Positions 23,879-31,147 of a stretch of 64,000 bases of DNA are shown here, one piece after another (the stretch's first letter is position 1; every line of letters begins with the position of its first letter). The stretch lies in contig CAVXZE010000016.1 in NCBI GenBank assembly GCA_963766175.1, positions 491,409-555,408 of the forward strand, written 5' to 3'. A model generated the notes under the pieces. That model saw only the letters and a list, made by a program, of their open reading frames with translations. It ran no database searches and had not been told where the DNA came from. The stretch is from CAVXZE01 sp963766175. GTDB lineage: Bacteria; Myxococcota_A; UBA9160; UBA6930. The translations under genes and the position numbers were made by a program.

Positions 23879-24589
23879 CTAGTCGCCCAGGACGCTGCGG
23901 ATCCAGTTTGCCAGCGTGTCCATGATCTCGATCTGGACCTCCTCGGGGGTCCTTCCGGATTTCTTCGGCACTCTGAAGCTGTGGTCGGCGCCTTCCACGG
24001 GGTGCAGCAGCACCGGAGCGCCCACCCTCGCCAGGGTTCTCCGGAGGGTCGGGAGATCACAGTGCCGGTCCCGCGTGCCCTGAAGGAAGAGCATCGGGCT
24101 GATCACCCGGAAGAGCCGCTCGGCGCGTACCTCTTCCGGCTGGTCCTGCTTGTGAAGGGGGTACCCCAGAAAGAAGAGCCCTTCGACGCGCACCCTCGAG
24201 GTCGCCGCGTGCGCCGCCACCAGAGCGCCGAGGTTCTTGCCGCCGGTGAAGATGTGCGCTGGAGCCGCCGTCGGATCCCGACCCAGGATCGACACGGCGG
24301 CCTGGTAGGTTCGGTGAAGAACCGGCATGGGATCGGGGCGTTTCTTTCCGGCCTCCGCGTAGGGGAAGCGAAAGCGGAGGGTCAGGTAGGTTCGCTCCGT
24401 CAGTCCGCGCTGGATGCTCTCGAGGAGCGGATCCTCCTTTTGAGTGGCCTCGGCCAGGACGACTCCAACACGCGAGCCCGTTGGCCACCACTCCGGGATG
24501 CCCAGCACGCCGCTCACGGCCTCGAGACCATGAACGGTCGCGGGAAGCGGAATTCTCACGTCCTCGAAGCGAACAGACGGCTCGACCAC
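23879..24589 (-). CDS. Alpha/beta-hydrolase-fold protein (KANL3/Tex30-like) lacking the nucleophile Ser
   Basis: A 236-residue dienelactone-hydrolase-like protein. The GTG at 24589 is the best start because GGAGGGG lies 5 nt upstream. The fold follows the KANL3/Tex30 group: strands, then FTGGKNLGALVAAHAAT at the nucleophile elbow, GLFFLGYPLHKQDQPEE, FLQGTRDRHCDLP and VEGADHSFRVPKKS. In this group the elbow is normally GGKSMGG or GGRSMG; here the Ser position is Asn (KNLG). Asp and His of the triad remain. Hence it may be a binding protein or an inactive homologue. It is divergent from the SDR gene. Confidence 0.72.
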   Translation of the reverse strand: MVEPSVRFEDVRIPLPATVHGLEAVSGVLGIPEWWPTGSRVGVVLAEATQKEDPLLESIQRGLTERTYLTLRFRFPYAEAGKKRPDPMPVLHRTYQAAVSILGRDPTAAPAHIFTGGKNLGALVAAHAATSRVRVEGLFFLGYPLHKQDQPEEVRAERLFRVISPMLFLQGTRDRHCDLPTLRRTLARVGAPVLLHPVEGADHSFRVPKKSGRTPEEVQIEIMDTLANWIRSVLGD

Positions 24590-24691
24590 CAAAACCCCTC
24601 CGGGGGGGCTACTCTAACGAGTTCCCCGTCCCCGGGGTAGAGTCCAGGCCGCTCCGGAGTTACCTTGGTTCCGCAACCCCTTGGGAAAGCG

Positions 24692-25609
24692 ATGGAAAAG
24701 GTTCTGATTACAGGGATTGCAGGTGGCCAGGGTCGGCTCCTGACGAGGCGCCTGCTCGAGAACCACCGGGTCTGCGGGGTCGACTGGGTTCCCTGGAAGG
24801 GGCACCCGCAGGGCGTCAACGTCCACCGTGTGGATCTGCGCAAGAAGAAATTCGAGGACGTATTCCGGACCGAGTCTCCGGACGCAGTCGTCCACATGGG
24901 CTTCATTCGTGACTTCAAGGGCGAGGAGCGCCGGCGTCACGACGTGAACGTGCGCGGCACCAAGCAGCTGCTCGATCACTGCGCGACCTACGGTGTTCAG
25001 AAGCTGGTGGTCGTGTCGAGCAGCTACGTCTACGGCGCATTTCCCGAGAATCCCTTCTACATGAACGAGGACTATCCGCTCTCGGCCAGCCGCTCCTACC
25101 CGGAGATTCGCGACCTGGTGGAAGTGGATACTCTCGCCTCCGCCTTCATCTGGAAATATCCGCAGATTCACACTTCCGTGCTGCGGCCGGTGAACGTCCT
25201 CGGAAACTTCGTTCACTCGATGATCGGTCAGTATCTGCGACGGGAACGGCAACCGACCATGATGGGATTCGATCCCATCATGCAGTTCATGCACGAGGAA
25301 GATCTCTGCGAGGCGATTGCCCTCTCCCTGGAACACGGCCTCCGAGGTGTGTTCAACGTGACCGGAGCCGGTCAGGTGCCGCTTCATACCGCGATCAAGG
25401 AGACCGGCGGGCGGGCGGTTGCACTCCCCGAGCAGATCTTCCGCCCGCTGTTCCAGCGGGCGTTTCGCCTGGGGCTGTGGCCCTATCCGGCGGGCGCGTT
25501 CGATTATCTCAAGTACCCCGTGACGCTCTCGGGAAAGCGCTTCACGGAGGCGACGGATTTCCGTCCTCTCTTCGGTCTCGAGGAGATCTTCCAGAGCATT
25601 CGCCGCTGA
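24692..25609 (+). CDS. NAD(P)-dependent epimerase/dehydratase-like SDR
   Basis: A 305-residue extended SDR starting at the ATG at 24692 (MEKVLITGIAGGQGRLLTRR). The nucleotide motif GIAGGQG replaces GxxGxxG exactly. Mid-chain is VVVSSSYVYGAFPEN, and the expected YxxxK catalytic pair appears as YPEIR (Tyr and Arg). Late motifs include LRPVNVLG and MQFMHEEDLCEAIALSLEH, common in sugar-epimerase-like proteins. The substitution of the catalytic Lys suggests altered or lost oxidoreductase chemistry. No neighbouring sugar-nucleotide genes identify a substrate. Confidence 0.75.
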   Translation: MEKVLITGIAGGQGRLLTRRLLENHRVCGVDWVPWKGHPQGVNVHRVDLRKKKFEDVFRTESPDAVVHMGFIRDFKGEERRRHDVNVRGTKQLLDHCATYGVQKLVVVSSSYVYGAFPENPFYMNEDYPLSASRSYPEIRDLVEVDTLASAFIWKYPQIHTSVLRPVNVLGNFVHSMIGQYLRRERQPTMMGFDPIMQFMHEEDLCEAIALSLEHGLRGVFNVTGAGQVPLHTAIKETGGRAVALPEQIFRPLFQRAFRLGLWPYPAGAFDYLKYPVTLSGKRFTEATDFRPLFGLEEIFQSIRR

Positions 25610-25670
25610 GACGGGCGAGGGGAGGCGGACGGGCGGCCCGTAGGGGAGTCTTTACCTGATCGGGGGGATC

Positions 25671-27218
25671 GTGGAGCAGCTGCCTTCTGGGTTTGGTCGT
25701 CACCGGCGGGCGCGCCATCGCAAGGCCAAGGGAGTACGCTGGGTTCGCTTCGGGTGGCGACGTCAGCCCTGGCGCCTCGCCCTCTGTCTGCTCGCCGCCG
25801 TGTCAGCGGCCTGCGGCAGTGAATTGGGATCCGCTCCCGGCGGGCCTTCGGGGCTCTCTGGAAGGCTCCAGGAGACGCGACCCGCCTCCCCCGGCCGCCC
25901 CGACCAGGTGCTCCTGGTCTCGGTCTCGGGCCTGACACCGGATCTCTATCTCCTGGCTCCGACGCCGATGCCGATCCTGGCCGACCTGGCGCGCGCGGGA
26001 GTCGCGGCGGAGTTCGTCGAGAGCGTGGTTCCCGCGACCGTCTATCCGGTCCACACCAGCCTGGTGACCGGCAGGTCGCCCAACCATCACGGTGTGCCCG
26101 CGGATCGGTTGCTCGGCGCTCGCGGTGTCCGGCTCGCCCGCTACTCGCACGCGAGCTACGTGCAAGGTCCTACGCTCTGGCAGAGCGCGATCGACGCGAG
26201 GATCGGCGTCGCAGCCCTCGATTGGCCGGCGACTCAGGGCGCGGCCATCCCGCTCCTGCTTCCGGACGTCCTGCCCATCCGAAGGGGAGAGCGCTGGATC
26301 GATCTCCTCGCCGAAACGACGACGCCGTGGCTGCTGGAGATTGCCCGGAGCCGGCCGGAAGAGCTGGCGGCGAGCGGAAGGCCCGGCGCTTCGCGCGATG
26401 CGCTCCTCGTCGCCATGGTCTGCAAAGTGGTCGCCGGCGAGCCTCCGCCGGGCCTGATTCTTCTTCGTCTCAGCCAGACGGAGCCGGTCCTGAACGCCCA
26501 GGGTCCCTATTCCGAGCAGGCCCGAGAGGCGTTTGCACGGGTCGACGCCGATCTCGGCGATCTGCTGGGCTGCCTCGAGGAAGCCGGCTCGTTCGCCAGC
26601 GCCGCGATCGTCGTGGTGGGGGATCGCGCCGTATTGCCGGTGCACACCGCAGTGCGTCCCAACTTCGTCATGGCGGAGGCAGGTCTCTTGAGCTTCGAGA
26701 GCTCCGGTGCGGTCGAGAGCTGGAGCGCCGTGGTGCGCTCCAACGGGGGCTCCGCCTTCGTCTACGCCCGCGACGACCACTCCGCCGTGGGAGCCCGCAG
26801 TGCCCTCCAAGCCGAGGCGGAGCGAAGTGGCGCATTCCGGATCGTCACGGCCGACGAGATGATCCGTCGTGATGCGGATTCCGAGGCCTGGTTCGGGCTC
26901 GAGGCCCGGCCGGGCTTCGCGTTCGACGATTCGGCTCGCGGGCCTCTGCTGCGGCCGGCGAAGCGCCGCTCAGCCGGTGGCTATCTGGAGCTCCGTCCCG
27001 AGCTGGGTCCGGGCTTCGTCGCCTACGGTCGGGGCCTGCGTCGCAATCTCCGGCTTCCGGAAATCGATCAGCTCGACATCGCGCCGACCATCGCGAAGCT
27101 TCGTGGTCTCGAGCTTCCCGGCGCCCGGGGTCGGGCCTTCGTCGGTGTGCTCCACCTGCCGGCGGATCCCAGATCCGCCGGTGGGGCTGGCGGTAGAAGC
27201 GGAGGAGATCTGCAGTGA
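25671..27218 (+). CDS. Degenerate type I phosphodiesterase/nucleotide pyrophosphatase-fold lipoprotein
   Basis: A 515-residue protein starting at GTG with GGGGGGA upstream. A basic N-terminus leads to a hydrophobic segment ending in a lipobox-like VSAAC near residue 47. The alkaline-phosphatase-superfamily fold is recognisable: VLLVSVSGLTPDLYL, VVPATVYPVHTSLVTGRSPNHHGV, and AIVVVGDRAVLPVHTAVRPNF. Most metal ligands are gone: the first Asp of VSIDGL is Ser, and SDHGM is GDRAV. The TVYPVHTSL loop keeps only the possible nucleophile Thr. It is probably a binding or structural relative, not a phosphodiesterase. It is coupled to the next gene by a GTGA overlap. Confidence 0.7.
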   Translation: MEQLPSGFGRHRRARHRKAKGVRWVRFGWRRQPWRLALCLLAAVSAACGSELGSAPGGPSGLSGRLQETRPASPGRPDQVLLVSVSGLTPDLYLLAPTPMPILADLARAGVAAEFVESVVPATVYPVHTSLVTGRSPNHHGVPADRLLGARGVRLARYSHASYVQGPTLWQSAIDARIGVAALDWPATQGAAIPLLLPDVLPIRRGERWIDLLAETTTPWLLEIARSRPEELAASGRPGASRDALLVAMVCKVVAGEPPPGLILLRLSQTEPVLNAQGPYSEQAREAFARVDADLGDLLGCLEEAGSFASAAIVVVGDRAVLPVHTAVRPNFVMAEAGLLSFESSGAVESWSAVVRSNGGSAFVYARDDHSAVGARSALQAEAERSGAFRIVTADEMIRRDADSEAWFGLEARPGFAFDDSARGPLLRPAKRRSAGGYLELRPELGPGFVAYGRGLRRNLRLPEIDQLDIAPTIAKLRGLELPGARGRAFVGVLHLPADPRSAGGAGGRSGGDLQ

Positions 27219-28006
27219 CGCTCGATCCCGGTTGGTGCCTCGTCCTCGGTGCGTCGAGCGGATTCGGCGCGGCTGCGTCCGTCGCCTTCGCACGGGCCGG
27301 TCTCGACGTGGTGGGCGTCCACCTGGACCGCCGCGCCTCCTTGCCGAACGCCGAGGCGGTGACGAAGGCCGTCGAGGCCTGCGGGCGGCGCGCTCGTTTC
27401 TTCAACGCGAACGCAGCGAATCCGAAGAAGAGAACCGAGATCGTGGAGGAGCTCCAGGGATGGATGGGCGAAGGCCCGAGGCTCCGCGTCCTGCTCCACT
27501 CGCTCGCATTCGGGACGCTGAAGCCGCTGGTGGCGCGGGAGAGGGCGGACGCGGTCACCCCGGCCCAACTGGCGATGACGCTCGACGTGATGGCGACCAG
27601 CCTGGTCGACTGGGCGGAGGCGCTGCTGGCGGCGGATCTGCTGGAGCGCGGTGGACGCGTGTTCGCCATGACCAGCGAAGGGGGAAGGCGCGTGATTCCC
27701 TCCTACGGTCCGGTGGCGGTGGCCAAGGCCGCGATCGAAGCGGTCATCCGCCAGCTCGCCCTGGAGCTGGCGCCCTTCGAGATCACCGCCAACGCCATCT
27801 GCGCCGGCGTCACCGAGACGCCAGCCCTGGCCAAGATCCCGGGCTGTGAGGAGATGCTCGAGGTCTCGCGGCGCCGGAATCCACGTGGTCGCCTCACCAC
27901 ACCCGAGGATGTCGCGGGTGTCCTGGTGGCCCTCTCGGAGCCGGGGTGCGGATGGCTGACGGGCAACGTGATCCAGGTGGACGGAGGCGAAGGCATCGTC
28001 GCATGA
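27215..28006 (+). CDS. FabI-like SDR oxidoreductase
   Basis: A 263-residue SDR beginning at a GTG that overlaps the preceding stop, with GGAGGAGATC upstream. The cofactor motif is GASSGFGAA (residues 12-20). The catalytic region reads SYGPVAVAKAAIE: Tyr and Lys are separated by six residues, the spacing typical of the FabI enoyl-ACP reductases rather than the YxxxK of other SDRs. LLHSLAFG and VTETPALAKIPGCEEML are also FabI-like. It may act on an acyl-ACP or acyl-CoA substrate. The following ykvA-like gene starts inside its stop codon. Confidence 0.85.
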   Translation: MTLDPGWCLVLGASSGFGAAASVAFARAGLDVVGVHLDRRASLPNAEAVTKAVEACGRRARFFNANAANPKKRTEIVEELQGWMGEGPRLRVLLHSLAFGTLKPLVARERADAVTPAQLAMTLDVMATSLVDWAEALLAADLLERGGRVFAMTSEGGRRVIPSYGPVAVAKAAIEAVIRQLALELAPFEITANAICAGVTETPALAKIPGCEEMLEVSRRRNPRGRLTTPEDVAGVLVALSEPGCGWLTGNVIQVDGGEGIVA

Positions 28007-28470
28007 GCGAAAGACCCATCGAGATCGAGCTGAATCCCCGTGAGCGGCGCTTCTACGACCGGATTCGTGGCCGCGTGGTGGCGCCGCACCCGGGTCAGGC
28101 CAGCGGCCTTCGCGACATGCTGCTGCTGCTTCCCGATCTCACCATCCTGTTGCTGCGTCTGCTGCGCGACGATCGGGTTTCCCTAGGAGACAAGGGAATC
28201 GCGCTGGCCGGGCTCGCCTACGTGCTCTCACCGATCGACCTGATGCCGGAGTTCATCTTCGGTCCCTTCGGGCTCTTGGACGACCTGGTGGTGATCTCGG
28301 CGACTCTCCTGCGCCTCGTGAACTACGTTCATCCCGACGTGGTTCGCTCCCACTGGTCGGGTCAGGGCGACGCCCTCGAGGTGATCCACCGCGTGGCCGC
28401 CTGGTGCGAGCGCCAGTTCGCCGGTCGCCTCCCTCGCGTGGTACGCCGCCTGCTCGGCACCAGCCGCTGA
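28003..28470 (+). CDS. YkvA family (DUF1232) membrane protein
   Basis: A 155-residue protein starting at the ATG at 28003 (ATGA overlap with the SDR stop). It contains the DUF1232 core with DKGIALAGLAYVLSPIDLMP near residues 66-85 and FGLLDDLVVISATLLRL. The segment LLLLPDLTILLLRLL suggests an additional amphipathic or membrane helix. YkvA proteins are widespread and uncharacterised. It is the third member of the coupled lipoprotein/SDR/YkvA transcript; the combination suggests a lipid- or envelope-related job, but this is inference. Confidence 0.85.
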   Translation: MSERPIEIELNPRERRFYDRIRGRVVAPHPGQASGLRDMLLLLPDLTILLLRLLRDDRVSLGDKGIALAGLAYVLSPIDLMPEFIFGPFGLLDDLVVISATLLRLVNYVHPDVVRSHWSGQGDALEVIHRVAAWCERQFAGRLPRVVRRLLGTSR

Positions 28471-28477
28471 TCCGCAC

Positions 28478-28921
28478 CTACCGGACCCGGTGAGAAAGAC
28501 GGGCGAGCCGCTCGCGCTCCTCACGGGGAATGCGCTGGACGCGACCCGACAGGTCGACCAGGGCGTGCTCGGTGGCGCCGCTGCAGATCAGGCCTTCCGA
28601 CGTGGTGAGCCGATAGGCCATGCGCAGTGAGGCGCCGCGGATCCACTCGAGCCACGCGGTGATGCGGATCTCGTCGTCGAAGGCGGCGGAGCGGTAGTAG
28701 TCGACCTCGACGTGTGTGGTGGCGAAGTGTTGACTCTGCGCCACGTACTCGCGGTAGGAGCGGTGGTGTTCGTCCATCCAGCGGATCCGGGCGAGCTCCA
28801 GGTAGCGGACGTAGTTCGAGTGGTGGACCACGCCCATCGCGTCGGTCTCGTAGAAGGGCACCCGGTGACGCACGGTCGATGAGGCGACGTCCGGAGGAGG
28901 TTCGCAGGGGCGACGCGGCAC
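28478..28921 (-). CDS. YbgC-type acyl-CoA thioesterase
   Basis: A 147-residue hot-dog-fold thioesterase. The catalytic motif reads VPFYETDAMGVVHHSNYVRYLE with Asp in TDAMG and the conserved HHSNY, followed by LARIRWMDE. The central DYYRSAAFDDEIRI strand and the closing ATEHALVDLSGRV are usual for 4HBT/YbgC enzymes. These hydrolyse acyl-CoA thioesters. It lies 3 nt downstream of gloB and closes the minus-strand operon beginning with the PD-(D/E)XK gene. Confidence 0.9.
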   Translation of the reverse strand: MPRRPCEPPPDVASSTVRHRVPFYETDAMGVVHHSNYVRYLELARIRWMDEHHRSYREYVAQSQHFATTHVEVDYYRSAAFDDEIRITAWLEWIRGASLRMAYRLTTSEGLICSGATEHALVDLSGRVQRIPREERERLARLSHRVR

Positions 28922-28924
28922 GCT

Positions 28925-29683
28925 CTAGAAGCTGTCCTTGAGGGAGCGGCGGCGCGCCAGCTCGTCGACGCTGCCGGACCGCATGAACGGATTGGTGGCG
29001 CGCTCGTCCCCGATCGTCGTGGGAACGGTCATCTCCGCGGGCGTCGCATCGTGCCAGTCGGGCGCGGCCCGGGAACGCAGCTGTCTGGCACGGGCCAGCG
29101 CCTCCTTCACGGCCTCGTTCTCGGGCTCCACGTGGGCCGCGAACTCCAGGTTGCTGGTGGTGTATTCGTGCCCGCAGAACACCCTGGTGTCGTCTGGAAG
29201 GCTGCCGAACTTCTCCACCAGCGCGGTGAACATCATCTCGGCGGTCCCCTCGAAGAGTCGGCCACATCCTCCTGCGAAAAGCGTGTCTCCCGAGAAAACG
29301 GCCTTTGCGTCATCGAAGACGTAGGCGATGTGGCCCCGGGTGTGGGCGGGGACGTGAAGAATCCGGGCGCGCTGCTCGCCAACCTGGAGGGTGTCGCCCT
29401 CTTCCAGTCCGTCGGTGAAGCCGGGGACGCGGCTGGCATCGGAGACATGTCCGAAGACGGGCACCTGGTAACGCTTCGCGAGGGCGGGGTTCGCCATGCA
29501 GTGGTCGCCGTGGTGGTGTGTGGTGAGCAGCTTGGTGACGCGAGCGCCCTCGGATTCCACCCGTGCCACCACCGGTTCGGCCTCGGGCGCGTCGATCACG
29601 GCGGCCTCGCCGCTGACCTCGCAGATGACGAGGTAGGTGTAGTTGTCCTGCAAGGTGGGGATGCGTTCGATTCGAAGACCCAT
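28925..29683 (-). CDS. gloB: Hydroxyacylglutathione hydrolase (glyoxalase II)
   Basis: A 252-residue glyoxalase II. The start at 29683 gives MGLRIERIPTLQDNYTYLV, the standard GloB opening. Metal ligands are THHHGDH (about 54-60), HVPAHTRGHIAYV, FSGDTLFAGGCGRLFEG and FCGHEYT. The C-terminal domain with NLEFAAHVEPEN and the ATNPFMR substrate segment is present. It hydrolyses S-D-lactoylglutathione to lactate and glutathione. It lies between the PD-(D/E)XK gene and the YbgC gene with short gaps on both sides. Confidence 0.93.
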   Translation of the reverse strand: MGLRIERIPTLQDNYTYLVICEVSGEAAVIDAPEAEPVVARVESEGARVTKLLTTHHHGDHCMANPALAKRYQVPVFGHVSDASRVPGFTDGLEEGDTLQVGEQRARILHVPAHTRGHIAYVFDDAKAVFSGDTLFAGGCGRLFEGTAEMMFTALVEKFGSLPDDTRVFCGHEYTTSNLEFAAHVEPENEAVKEALARARQLRSRAAPDWHDATPAEMTVPTTIGDERATNPFMRSGSVDELARRRSLKDSF

Positions 29684-29706
29684 GGCGCAGCAAACTAGCA
29701 GATCAC

Positions 29707-30552
29707 TCAGAGGAGCCGCAGCTGATCCTTGGCGGGGATCGTCTCCTCCGCGCCCACACCGGAGGCCTGCACGGCTGCTTCCTCCGGCTTTCGAAACAAC
29801 GGGCAGATCTCCTTGTAGTCGCACCAGTCGCAGAGAGGGCTGCGTCTGGGGGACCATTCCTTCTCGCAGCGAATCCGGTCGATCGTCCGCGCGGTGGCCG
29901 CGCGCAGATCGGCCAGCTGCTCCGGCGTGCGCACCGAAGTGCGCAGCTGATCCGATCGGACGTAGTGCCACACCAGCCGGATCGCGCCCTCTTCAGGCAG
30001 CTGCTGGCGAAGGCCGATTTCGTAGAGGGCGAGCTGCCTGTCGTCATCCAGGGCGGTCTGGGAGGGAACCCGAGCACCCGTCTTGAAGTCGTGAATCTCG
30101 AGGGCGCCGTCCTTCGCACGCACCAGCCGGTCGATGATCCCGCGGATCTTGTACTTCCCCTCCTCGTCGATCTGAAAGCGGATCCGCTTCTCGAGACCCA
30201 GGGTCTCGTCGGCGTCGAATGGGTAGTGACGTCGGTAGTAGTTCTCCAGGCAGCGCGCCCCACCGCTGCGGTAGAAGCCCGGCTCGGTGCCGGAGCGCAC
30301 GATCCGGATGCGGTCGGCGTCGTAGCGCTCCTCCCAGTTCTGCCGATAGCGGAACAGGACCCGTTCGAGCGAGGGAACCTTTCCTTCCGCGACGAAGAGG
30401 TAGAGCCGTTCCAGGATCTCGTGGACCCGCTTGCCCATGAAGGCTTCGATTCCCTCGAGATCGATCCGGATCTTCTCGACGTAACGAAAGTGGTACTGCT
30501 TCGGACAGGTCTCGAAGCAGTTCAGACTGGAGTGGCTGAAGGTCTCTTGCAC
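29707..30552 (-). CDS. PD-(D/E)XK nuclease family protein with Fe-S cysteines (RecB/Cas4-like)
   Basis: A 281-residue nuclease-like protein. The N-terminal segment has SSLNCFETCPKQYHFRY, a common RecB-domain opening with a first Cys. The catalytic core is GKRVHEILERLY, GIIDRLVRAKDG, EIHDFKTG and RQLALYEIGL (the D, D-x-K and Q of motifs I-III). The C-terminal CDWCDYKEICPLF supplies three more Cys as in Cas4/AddB 4Fe-4S nucleases. No cas genes or CRISPR repeats accompany it, so it is likely a stand-alone repair-type nuclease. The start is GTG, with TATAAT ending 7 nt upstream, indicating a leaderless transcript. Confidence 0.88.
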   Translation of the reverse strand: MQETFSHSSLNCFETCPKQYHFRYVEKIRIDLEGIEAFMGKRVHEILERLYLFVAEGKVPSLERVLFRYRQNWEERYDADRIRIVRSGTEPGFYRSGGARCLENYYRRHYPFDADETLGLEKRIRFQIDEEGKYKIRGIIDRLVRAKDGALEIHDFKTGARVPSQTALDDDRQLALYEIGLRQQLPEEGAIRLVWHYVRSDQLRTSVRTPEQLADLRAATARTIDRIRCEKEWSPRRSPLCDWCDYKEICPLFRKPEEAAVQASGVGAEETIPAKDQLRLL

Positions 30553-30559
30553 GGCGGCG

Positions 30560-30565
30560 ATTATA
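30560..30565 (-). promoter_or_regulatory. -10 element (TATAAT), leaderless start of the PD-(D/E)XK operon
   Basis: On the minus strand TATAAT ends 7 nt before the GTG start of the PD-(D/E)XK gene, so transcription would begin at or next to the start codon. No clear -35 is seen upstream. The hexamer itself is a perfect consensus. Confidence 0.5.
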
Positions 30566-30607
30566 CGCAGCGAACCCTCCCGGCGCGCCCCGGCGAGAAA
30601 TGCGGGT

Positions 30608-30613
30608 TAAGAT
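30608..30613 (+). promoter_or_regulatory. -10 element (TAAGAT), leaderless start of ccmH
   Basis: TAAGAT ends 6 nt before the ATG of the CcmH-like gene. No Shine-Dalgarno sequence fits in the 6 nt, which supports a leaderless mRNA. It faces away from the TATAAT of the divergent nuclease operon 43 bp away. Confidence 0.4.
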
Positions 30614-30619
30614 TGCTGT

Positions 30620-31147
30620 ATGGGAAATCGGGTTGCCCGAGTGCTGCGAGCACGACGGATCAGGAAACGACGGATCGGGAAGATTGGATCGGCGCTGCTG
30701 CTGCTCCTGCTGAGCTTCGCATGGGCGCTCCCGGCGCCTGGCGCCGACGAGAAGAGCGGATGGGGGTATCAGCTCTCCAAGGAAGTGATGAGTCCCTACT
30801 GCCCCGGTCGGGCCCTCTCCGACTGCCCCAGCCCTCAGGCCGGTGAGCTTCGCGAGTGGATCGTGGAGCAGGAAAAGGCCGGCGTTTCCCGCAGCGAGGT
30901 CGAGCAGGAGCTCTTCCGGGTCTTCGGGGACCAGCTTCTCCAGGCGCCACGGGCCGAGGGGATGGGTCTGGTGGCCTATCTGATCCCCGCCCTGGTCTTC
31001 GCAGCCGGTGGCGCCCTGGTGGCCTTCTTTCTCCGCCGCCAGAGATCGGCCACCGTCGACGGGGAGAGGGCGCCTGCCCCCGATGCGCCACACGACCCGG
31101 ATCTGGAGCAGTTGGTGGAGGAGGATCTGCGCCGCATCCGGTCATGA
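30620..31147 (+). CDS. CcmH-like cytochrome c biogenesis protein (CX7C variant)
   Basis: A 175-residue protein. A basic N-terminus leads into a signal helix (IGSALLLLLLSFAWALPAPGA). The periplasmic domain follows CcmH (SKEVMSPYCPGRALSDCPSP, then QAGELREWIVEQ, GVSRSEVEQEL), and a C-terminal TM helix follows (GLVAYLIPALVFAAGGALVAFFL). Classical CcmH has RCLVCQ with CXXC; here two Cys are spaced CX7C (SPYC...SDC), a variant seen in a few lineages. It would reduce apocytochrome c thiols before haem ligation. No other ccm genes are nearby. Confidence 0.8.
   Translation: MGNRVARVLRARRIRKRRIGKIGSALLLLLLSFAWALPAPGADEKSGWGYQLSKEVMSPYCPGRALSDCPSPQAGELREWIVEQEKAGVSRSEVEQELFRVFGDQLLQAPRAEGMGLVAYLIPALVFAAGGALVAFFLRRQRSATVDGERAPAPDAPHDPDLEQLVEEDLRRIRS

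Noticed and set aside
29707..30552. Cas4 of a CRISPR system
   Set aside because: No repeat-spacer array or other cas gene is in the window; the protein is a generic RecB-type nuclease.
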